6,109 bases of DNA, from positions 1 through 6,109 of the forward strand of contig CALKUR010000169.1 in assembly GCA_937996725.1 (NCBI GenBank). Direction: 5' to 3'. Below, piece by piece: positions 1 to 5,633 of this stretch (position 1 is its first letter; every line of letters begins with the position of its first letter). The translations under genes and the position numbers were made by a program. A model generated the notes under the pieces. It had not been told where the DNA came from. It did no database searches and saw only the letters and a list, made by a program, of their open reading frames with translations. This DNA is from an uncultured Dechloromonas sp. GTDB lineage: Bacteria; Pseudomonadota; Gammaproteobacteria; Burkholderiales; Rhodocyclaceae.

Positions 1-27
1 GAGTTCAGACGTGTGCTCTTCCGATCT
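1..27 (+). other. Illumina TruSeq read-2 adapter remnant (artefact, not genomic)
   Basis: The first 27 bases match the 3' part of the Illumina TruSeq read-2 sequencing adapter, ending in the diagnostic GCTCTTCCGATCT. This is library-construction sequence that survived trimming and was assembled onto the end of the contig. By chance it is open in the frame of the gene that follows and contains a GTG at 13, so gene callers can start the first protein inside the adapter and give it a false N-terminus of MLFRS. Genomic sequence should be counted from base 28. Confidence 0.96.
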
Positions 28-1023
28 GGTCCGCAGGATAAAGAAGTCGAACAAGATGTGAAATTGCGCTATGCACAATTGCGTAAACAAGCTAGAGAAA
101 GTCCTTCCGGAGTTGCCGGATTTAATGTACCGACCCAATCTGCACTTGATGTTTCAGCAGAGCAAAGAGAGGCCGCTTACCAGCAGCGTTGGGATTGGGG
201 TGGTATTGGTCTTACACGTTCATTCAACGATATTCTCTTCAACAAAGAAGCCAATAAAACAGCATCAGATTTTGTAGTGAGAAAGATGCGTGAAATAGTA
301 CGCGATCCCAAAGTTGCAGACTTACTTACTCCAATCTATCCAATTGGGACAAAGCGTCTTTGTGCAGATACTGGTTATTACCAAACTTTCAATCGCGACA
401 ACGTCACGTTAGTAGACATTAGAAACAGTCCACTTGAATCTATTCGCGGCAACACGTTATACACAAAAGAAAATCATTACGAAATAGACGCTTTGATTTT
501 AGCCACTGGATTTGATGCCATGACGGGCGCTTTGATGGCTGTTGATATTGGCGTAGAAAATGGCCCTTCACTTCGCGATTTGTGGGTCGATGGACCGAAG
601 GCGTATTTGGGTCTCATGGTGGCAGGCTTGCCCAATTTTTTCATGGTTACCGGGCCGGGCAGTCCATCAGTACTAAGTAATGTGGTTGTTTCAATCGAGC
701 AGCACGTTGATTTCATCACAGACTGCTTAACTTACATGAGTAAGCGAAGACTGTCTCGGATTGATGCAAACCTTCAGGCTCAAAACGATTGGACGCAACA
801 CGTTACTGATCTAGCAAGTAAATCTCTACTTGCAACAGCAGCATCTTGGTACACGGGCGCCAATGTTCCAGGTAAACCACGTATTTTCATGCCTTATATG
901 GGCGGTGTTGGTGTTTTCCGTGCCCACTGCGAAGAAGTTGCTAGCCAGGGCTATACGGGGTTTTCATTTAGTAAAGCAAAGACAGATTTAATCAAAAAAA
1001 CAGCATCCTCACAAAAGGAGTAA
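28..1023 (+). CDS. Baeyer-Villiger flavin monooxygenase, cyclohexanone monooxygenase-like (5'-truncated)
   Basis: This is the C-terminal 331 residues of an FAD- and NADPH-dependent class B monooxygenase that inserts one oxygen of O2 next to a ketone to give an ester or lactone. The match, from memory, is to Acinetobacter cyclohexanone monooxygenase (about 540 residues) from roughly its residue 210 to the end. Shared landmarks are the KRLCADTGYYQTFNRDN block (nt 352-402), whose Arg at nt 355-357 lines up with the active-site Arg of the family. Also shared are ATGFDAMTG (nt 502-528), the SIEQHVDFI stretch, and the ANVPGKPR and YMGGVG segments near the C-terminus. The two nucleotide-binding GxGxxG motifs and the FxGxxxHxxxW signature should lie in the missing N-terminal part, so the subtype cannot be fully settled. 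The five codons before base 28 are adapter. The stop is TAA and the next gene begins 4 bases later, so it heads the visible operon. The enzyme is expected to be cytosolic. The substrate is unknown; cyclic or linear ketones are possible. Confidence 0.9.
   Translation, partial: GPQDKEVEQDVKLRYAQLRKQARESPSGVAGFNVPTQSALDVSAEQREAAYQQRWDWGGIGLTRSFNDILFNKEANKTASDFVVRKMREIVRDPKVADLLTPIYPIGTKRLCADTGYYQTFNRDNVTLVDIRNSPLESIRGNTLYTKENHYEIDALILATGFDAMTGALMAVDIGVENGPSLRDLWVDGPKAYLGLMVAGLPNFFMVTGPGSPSVLSNVVVSIEQHVDFITDCLTYMSKRRLSRIDANLQAQNDWTQHVTDLASKSLLATAASWYTGANVPGKPRIFMPYMGGVGVFRAHCEEVASQGYTGFSFSKAKTDLIKKTASSQKE
1015..1020 (+). promoter_or_regulatory. Ribosome binding site for the MaoC-type hydratase
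   Basis: AAGGAG lies 7 bases before the ATG at 1028 and inside the last codons of the upstream monooxygenase gene. It is the clearest Shine-Dalgarno sequence in the window and fixes the start of the hydratase. Confidence 0.75.
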
Positions 1024-1027
1024 CAAC

Positions 1028-1486
1028 ATGGCAGGATTATGGTTTGAAGAGTTTGTTGTCAACCAAGTGTTTGAACATGAAATTCGCCGAACGGTGACTG
1101 AAGCAGACAACATGTGGTTTAGTAACGCAACATACAACCCCGCGGCCATCCACATTGATGCGGAATACTGTAAAAGTACCGAGTTCGGTAAACCACTGAT
1201 GAACAGCGTTTTTTCATTGGGATTAGTGATTGGTCTTTCGGTTCAAGACACCACTCTAGGTACAACGATAGCAAACTTAGGGATGAGTGAAGTTCGCTTT
1301 CCTCATCCTGTGTTTGCGGGTGACACTTTGCGTTCACGCACTACCGTTTTAGATGTCCGAAAAAGTCAGTCGCGACCTAATGCGGGTATCGTTACTTTTT
1401 TGCATCAGGGACTGAAGCAAACAGGCGAAGAGGTAGTCACGTGCAAACGCCAAGCATTGATGTTGCGAAAACCGGAGGTCAAATGA
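1028..1486 (+). CDS. MaoC family (hotdog) enoyl-CoA hydratase, mesaconyl/itaconyl-CoA hydratase-like
   Basis: A 152-residue single-hotdog-fold protein, the usual size for a stand-alone MaoC-type hydratase that adds water across the double bond of an enoyl-CoA. The active-site block is NATYNPAAIHIDAEY (residues 33-47), with Asn37, His42 and Asp44, followed by STEFGKPLMNS (50-60) and the C-terminal FPHPVFAGDTL (91-101). The form ATxNxxxxHxDAEY-TEFGxP, with two extra residues between Asn and His and Thr where R-specific hydratases carry the catalytic Asp, resembles the mesaconyl-CoA/itaconyl-CoA hydratase branch rather than PhaJ. The start at ATG 1028 is supported by a strong ribosome binding site. 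Its last codons overlap the next gene (ATGA at 1483-1486), implying translational coupling with the CitE-like lyase, which is the expected partner: hydratase product to lyase substrate. The family is secure; the exact acyl-CoA is not. Confidence 0.88.
   Translation: MAGLWFEEFVVNQVFEHEIRRTVTEADNMWFSNATYNPAAIHIDAEYCKSTEFGKPLMNSVFSLGLVIGLSVQDTTLGTTIANLGMSEVRFPHPVFAGDTLRSRTTVLDVRKSQSRPNAGIVTFLHQGLKQTGEEVVTCKRQALMLRKPEVK
1474..1478 (+). promoter_or_regulatory. Ribosome binding site deciding the CitE-like lyase start
   Basis: GGAGG sits 4 bases before the ATG at 1483, a slightly short but workable spacing. It favours this ATG over an upstream in-frame GTG at 1441, which would add 14 residues lacking any family resemblance. 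Confidence 0.65.
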
Positions 1487-2355
1487 AGCCATTGCGATCA
1501 ATGCTATTCGTTCCAGCAGACAACGACCGAAAGCTAGAAAAAGGATTGACCAGTGGTGCTGATGCAATCATTCTTGATCTAGAAGATGCTGTAGCTCCCA
1601 GCAGAAAAAAAATTGCCCGAGAAGCCGCAGCAACCTATATTCAAACCCATTCAATCGCAACAACACCACAACTGTACGTTCGCATCAACCCATTGGATAG
1701 CGGCCTAGCTCTTCTCGACCTAGCGTCTGTTCTTGTTCACGGTTTGGCAGGCATCATGCTTCCTAAGACCACCAGTGCAGCAGATGTTATTCGTCTTGGA
1801 TATTTTCTTGATGCATTAGAGGTTAGAGCGGAGATGACCGCTGGACACGTTAGTGTTATACCTGTAGCCACGGAAACAGCTCCAGCAATGTTAAACATGG
1901 GCACATTCGCTGGTGTCATTCCTCGTCTTTCAGGCATCACTTGGGGGGCTGAAGATCTTTCAGCCGCAATTGGCGCGATAGCAAATCGCGAAGAAAACGG
2001 TCAACTATCCCCTTTGTATGAATGGGCCGGTTCGCTTTGTTTGTGTGCAGCCGCTGCAGCGGGTGTCCCTGCAATCGATACGCTTTACGCCAACTACAAA
2101 GATGACTCCGGATTGGCAACTTCTTGTGCGCAATCACGACGAAGAGGGTTTCGCGGTCGTATTGCAATCCACCCGGCACAAGTTCACACAATCAATAAAG
2201 CATTTACCCCTAGTCAGAAAGAACGGGAACATGCTCAACGCATCGTTGACGCATTTACTGCACAACCAGACGCTGGCACGGTAGGAATCGATGGATTGAT
2301 GTATGACATTCCGCACCTAAAGCAAGCACGTCAGACACTGCAACTCGCCACATAA
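1483..2355 (+). CDS. HpcH/HpaI-CitE family CoA-ester lyase (malyl/citramalyl-CoA lyase-like)
   Basis: A 290-residue TIM-barrel lyase of the CitE type, which performs Mg-dependent retro-aldol/Claisen cleavage of a beta-hydroxyacyl-CoA to acetyl-CoA (or propionyl-CoA) plus a keto acid or aldehyde. Landmarks in order: MLFVPADNDRK (7-17), LDLEDAVAPSRK (31-42), the substrate Arg in YVRIN (Arg67), ETAPA with the predicted metal ligand Glu131, WGAEDL with predicted metal ligand Asp158, GRIAIHPAQV (225-234) and the C-terminal YDIPHLKQA (274-282). The usual length is about 270-300 residues, so it is intact. The start at 1483 is chosen because the family motif begins right after it and a GGAGG precedes it; a GTG at 1441 is rejected. 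It overlaps the hydratase stop by 4 bases. Such hydratase-lyase pairs act in sequence in itaconate, mesaconate and related pathways, but they also occur in many uncharacterised operons, so citramalyl-CoA is only one candidate substrate. Confidence 0.9.
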   Translation: MKPLRSMLFVPADNDRKLEKGLTSGADAIILDLEDAVAPSRKKIAREAAATYIQTHSIATTPQLYVRINPLDSGLALLDLASVLVHGLAGIMLPKTTSAADVIRLGYFLDALEVRAEMTAGHVSVIPVATETAPAMLNMGTFAGVIPRLSGITWGAEDLSAAIGAIANREENGQLSPLYEWAGSLCLCAAAAAGVPAIDTLYANYKDDSGLATSCAQSRRRGFRGRIAIHPAQVHTINKAFTPSQKEREHAQRIVDAFTAQPDAGTVGIDGLMYDIPHLKQARQTLQLAT

Positions 2356-2381
2356 CCCAATTCAACAAGAAAGTAAGTACC

Positions 2382-3548
2382 ATGGATTTCTCAATCAGCG
2401 ACGATCATCAGGCCATTCGAAATGGCGTCGCACAGGTTGTCAAACGGTTTGATGATGATTACTGGTTAGCCCGCGATGAGGATGGAAAATTCCCATTCGA
2501 ATTTCATCGCGCAATGGCTGAGGCTGGCTGGCTTGGCATCACTATGCCCCCTGAATTTGGTGGCTCCGGACTGGGGGTCACGGAGGCTGCGATCATGATG
2601 AACGAAGTTGCCAGCCACGGTGGTGGTATGGCAGCTACATCTGCTGTACACATTAATTTGTTTGGCCCCCACCCCATACTTGTTTTCGGGTCAAAAGATC
2701 AAAAGCAACGCTGGATTCCCAAACTGGTCACCGGTGAGGACCAATGCTGCTTTGGGTTTACAGAACCCGATGCAGGACTTAACACCACTGCCATCAAAAC
2801 CTTTGCTCAAAAAGTACCAGGAGGTTATTTAGTAAACGGCCAAAAAGTATGGACATCTACTGGGCAAGTTGCTAACAAAATCATGCTGTTGACTCGAACG
2901 ACAAAGCTAGATGACTGTGCAAGGCCTACAGATGGCATTACCATCTTTTACACTGACCTTGATCGTACAAAAATTGATGTACACCTGATTCCCAAAATGG
3001 GCAGAAAATCAGTGGACTCCAATGCAATCTTTATCGACGGATTGTTCGTTCCAGACAGCGATCGGATTGGGGAAGAAGGTAAAGGCTTTGGATACATCAT
3101 GCACAGCCTTAATCCTGAACGTATTCTCATTGCGGCAGAAGCGATTGGTATTGGCCAGGACGCGTTAGGACGAGCTGCAAAATATGCTCGTGAACGTGTA
3201 GTTTTCGGACGACCAATTGGTCAAAACCAAGGTATTCAACATCCTTTGGCAGAGAGGTGGATGGCATTGGAAGCCGCTTGGACAATGACTATGAAAGCGG
3301 CTTGGCTTTATGACGCTCAGTTGCAATGCGGGGCACAAGCCAATACAGCCAAATTTCTAGGAGCGCGCGCGGGGCATGAAGCCGCACAACAAGCTGTTTT
3401 TACCCATGGCGGTTTTGGCTACGCCAAGGAATATCACGTTGAACGTCTTTATCGCGAAGCCACCTTGACGCGGATTGCACCAATCACCGAACAGCTGATT
3501 CTGTCGTTCATCGCAGAAAAAGTACTAGACCAGCCCAAATCGTATTGA
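2382..3548 (+). CDS. Acyl-CoA dehydrogenase family protein
   Basis: A complete 388-residue FAD-dependent acyl-CoA dehydrogenase, which introduces the alpha-beta double bond and passes electrons to electron-transfer flavoprotein. The order of parts is canonical: helical N-terminal domain with GWLGITMPPEFGGSG (49-63), beta domain signature FGFTEPDAGLNTT (124-136, with GLN where most members have GSD), VWTSTG (156-161), helical C-terminal domain with RERVVFGRPIGQNQ (270-283) and THGGFGYAKEYHVERLYRE (341-359). The C-terminus has RIAPITEQ instead of the RIYEGTSE form that holds the catalytic Glu of medium- and short-chain enzymes. Glu246 in NPERI aligns instead with the catalytic Glu of isovaleryl-CoA and long-chain dehydrogenases. 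It begins 26 bases after the lyase, with only a weak purine-rich ribosome site (about 2367-2377), and it ends 3 bases before the reductase gene. It probably supplies the enoyl-CoA for the hydratase two genes upstream. Substrate unknown; a branched or functionalised acyl-CoA is plausible. Confidence 0.93.
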   Translation: MDFSISDDHQAIRNGVAQVVKRFDDDYWLARDEDGKFPFEFHRAMAEAGWLGITMPPEFGGSGLGVTEAAIMMNEVASHGGGMAATSAVHINLFGPHPILVFGSKDQKQRWIPKLVTGEDQCCFGFTEPDAGLNTTAIKTFAQKVPGGYLVNGQKVWTSTGQVANKIMLLTRTTKLDDCARPTDGITIFYTDLDRTKIDVHLIPKMGRKSVDSNAIFIDGLFVPDSDRIGEEGKGFGYIMHSLNPERILIAAEAIGIGQDALGRAAKYARERVVFGRPIGQNQGIQHPLAERWMALEAAWTMTMKAAWLYDAQLQCGAQANTAKFLGARAGHEAAQQAVFTHGGFGYAKEYHVERLYREATLTRIAPITEQLILSFIAEKVLDQPKSY

Positions 3549-3551
3549 CGT

Positions 3552-4568
3552 ATGAAGCAAGCACTTAACCGACAGGTGTGTCTGATTGCCAGGCCCATCG
3601 GCATTCCTCAAGCATCGGATTTTGAAATTCGCACAACCCCTGTTTCTGATTTACAAGATGGACAAATATGCGTTCGCAACGTCTACCTTTCGGTAGAACC
3701 AGCGATGCGTGGCTGGGTCAATGCCTTAGGAAACTATAGTGAACCCGTTGCTATTGGATCTGTCATGCGGTCTTTTGCTGTGGGGATCGTAGAAGCTTCG
3801 CGATCAATCAATTTTCCTGTTAACAGTTGGGTTACTGGTCTATTTGGTTGGCAAGAATATGCAGTCGTAGATGCAGATAAAGTTGACCGCATCATCACAG
3901 AATCTGACTTGCCACCGTCCACAGCCCTTGGGGTTTTGGGCATCAACGGTATCACGGCACATTACGGATTACTCAAAATAGGTGAACCCCAAGCAGGTGA
4001 AACCGTTGTAGTTTCAACAGCCGCAGGTGCAGTTGGTTCATGTGTGGGGCAAATTGCCAAACTTAAGAACTGTCGAACCATAGGTATCACGGGTGGTGAA
4101 AAAAAGCGCAAACTTTGTCTTGATCATTTTGGTTTTGACGAAGCCGTGGACTATAAAGCTACCGATTTTCATCAAAAATTATCTGAAGCATGCGCGGGCG
4201 GGGTGGATGTCTATTTTGACAATACGTCTGGGGAGATCAGTGATGCGGTTTTTTCACATTTGAATATAGGCGCACGCGTAATCATTTGCGGTACCGCCAG
4301 CGTCTCAAACTGGAACCCTCCTCCTCAAGGGCCACGCATAGAACGCCAACTCCTGGTAAAACGCGCTCGCATGCAAGGTTTTGTTATTTTTGATCACCGC
4401 GATTACGAAGCAAGCGCACGCCAAGATCTCGCTAAATGGCTTCGTAATGGTGACATTCGGTACCAAGAGGACATTCTGGTAGGAATTGAGCAAGCACCTG
4501 ATGCCATTGCAGGCCTATACCGAGGCGACAACTTAGGTAAGCGATTGATTCGAATTTCCAATTTTTGA
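3552..4568 (+). CDS. NADP-dependent medium-chain reductase, prostaglandin reductase/enone reductase-like
   Basis: A 338-residue zinc-free member of the medium-chain dehydrogenase/reductase superfamily, close in layout to leukotriene B4 12-hydroxydehydrogenase/prostaglandin reductase and curcumin reductase CurA. These enzymes use NADPH to reduce the double bond of alpha,beta-unsaturated ketones or aldehydes. Seen in order: an N-terminal RPIGIPQASDF block (14-24), YLSVEPAMRGW (45-55, the family usually reads LSVDPYMRG), GVLGINGITAHYGL (127-140), the nucleotide-binding AAGAVGSCVGQIAK (157-170), a basic GGEKKRK stretch (181-187) in the position that binds the NADP phosphate, and DVYFDNTSGE (219-228). 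No structural-zinc cysteine cluster is present. The ATG at 3552 comes 3 bases after the dehydrogenase stop with no clear ribosome site, so it is probably translated by coupling. In this operon it could saturate an enone to make the ketone used by the Baeyer-Villiger enzyme; that order is inference. Confidence 0.88.
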   Translation: MKQALNRQVCLIARPIGIPQASDFEIRTTPVSDLQDGQICVRNVYLSVEPAMRGWVNALGNYSEPVAIGSVMRSFAVGIVEASRSINFPVNSWVTGLFGWQEYAVVDADKVDRIITESDLPPSTALGVLGINGITAHYGLLKIGEPQAGETVVVSTAAGAVGSCVGQIAKLKNCRTIGITGGEKKRKLCLDHFGFDEAVDYKATDFHQKLSEACAGGVDVYFDNTSGEISDAVFSHLNIGARVIICGTASVSNWNPPPQGPRIERQLLVKRARMQGFVIFDHRDYEASARQDLAKWLRNGDIRYQEDILVGIEQAPDAIAGLYRGDNLGKRLIRISNF

Positions 4569-4591
4569 ACCGTTCTACTCCACTTTCAAAT

Positions 4592-5524
4592 ATGCAGAAA
4601 AAAAACAAAGTCATCATCAGTTGCGCAGTGACAGGGGCCATTCATACACCGTCTATGTCTCCTTATTTACCAGTTACAGCAGACGAAATTGCTGATGCAT
4701 CCATTGCAGCAGCTCAAGCTGGTGCCGCAATCATTCATTTGCATGCGCGCGACCCAATCACAGGAAAACCAGATCAGCGACCAGAAGCATTTTTGCCCTT
4801 CTTGAAACGCATCAAAAATGAATCGCACGCCATCGTCAATTTAACAACAGGTGGCTCACCTTACATGACGGTACATGAACGAATGCAGCCGGCTAAGGTA
4901 CTCAAACCGGAAATCGCATCAATGAACATGGGAACAATGAATTTTGGACTGTTCCCGATGTTGCAACGTTTCAAAGAATTCAAACATGATTGGGAAAGAC
5001 CTTATTTAGAAGGCAGTAAAGATTTGATTTTTCGCAATACATATGGTGATCTAGAAACTGTTTTTACTGAGCTTGGCCCAAATAAAACAAGGTATGAGTT
5101 CGAATGCTACGACACATCACATTTGTACAACCTTGCACATTTTGTTGATCGTGGCCTTGTGAAGCCCCCCTTTTTCATACAAACCGTGTTTGGTATTTTG
5201 GGTGGCATTGGAAGCCATCCTGACGACGTCATGCACATGAAGCGTACGGCAGATCGATTGTTTGGCGATCGGTATCGTTGGTCAGTGCTCGGAGCAGGAC
5301 GTTCACAAATGTCCGTTGCAGCCATGGCTGCATCTATGGGCGGAAATGTCAGGGTTGGATTGGAAGACAGTCTTTGGATCGGCCCCGGAAAGCTAGCCGA
5401 ATCAAACGCTCAACAAGTCAGTCAGGTAAAGGGCATTTTGGAAGGGCTTGGTCTAGCGATAGCTACACCAGCAGAAGCCAGAGACATCCTAGAGCTAAAA
5501 GGCGTCGATCATGTCGCCTATTGA
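4592..5524 (+). CDS. Beta-keto acid cleavage enzyme (BKACE, DUF849 family)
   Basis: A 310-residue zinc-dependent TIM-barrel enzyme of the family founded by 3-keto-5-aminohexanoate cleavage enzyme (Kce). The family condenses a beta-keto acid with acetyl-CoA and cleaves it to acetoacetate plus a new acyl-CoA. The predicted zinc ligands are His49 and His51 (IHLHARD) and Glu258 (RVGLED); Arg254, Glu258 and Asp259 keep the spacing of Arg226, Glu230 and Asp231 of Kce. Other landmarks are TTGGSP (85-90), GTMNFG (114-119), QTVFGILGGIG (197-207) and GAGRSQM (234-240). The N-terminal loop reads CAVTGAIHTPSMSPYLP, a BKACE subtype different from Kce. The ATG at 4592 is preferred because the family starts at about this point; an in-frame TTG at 4565 overlaps the reductase stop (TTGA) and would add 9 residues. 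Neither start has a good ribosome site. The enzyme yields acetoacetate and a CoA ester that the neighbouring beta-oxidation-like genes could use. Confidence 0.92.
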   Translation: MQKKNKVIISCAVTGAIHTPSMSPYLPVTADEIADASIAAAQAGAAIIHLHARDPITGKPDQRPEAFLPFLKRIKNESHAIVNLTTGGSPYMTVHERMQPAKVLKPEIASMNMGTMNFGLFPMLQRFKEFKHDWERPYLEGSKDLIFRNTYGDLETVFTELGPNKTRYEFECYDTSHLYNLAHFVDRGLVKPPFFIQTVFGILGGIGSHPDDVMHMKRTADRLFGDRYRWSVLGAGRSQMSVAAMAASMGGNVRVGLEDSLWIGPGKLAESNAQQVSQVKGILEGLGLAIATPAEARDILELKGVDHVAY

Positions 5525-5633
5525 ACAGGGAAACCAATCGGTTAGTTCATTTAGGAAATCATCAGCGGATAATCTTTCCATGTCTTCTAAGGTAATTTTG
5601 ACTGGTTTGAAGCGTAAATGTTCGGGGGATATC

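Noticed and set aside
1441..1482. Upstream in-frame GTG that would extend the CitE-like lyase by 14 residues
   Set aside because: The extra residues lie inside the hydratase gene, show no family resemblance, and the ATG at 1483 has its own GGAGG site.
5546..5573. Possible promoter before the Bug receptor: TTCATT, 16 bases, GATAAT
   Set aside because: The -10-like hexamer is good but the -35 match is only 3 of 6, and such matches are frequent by chance in a sequence of this composition.
5554..5579. Inverted repeat GGAAA / TTTCC in the gap before the Bug receptor, considered as a terminator
   Set aside because: The stem is only 5 bp with a 16-base loop, is AT-rich and has no run of T after it, so it is no better than chance. 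A second 4-bp repeat (AACC/GGTT near 5532-5543) is also too short.
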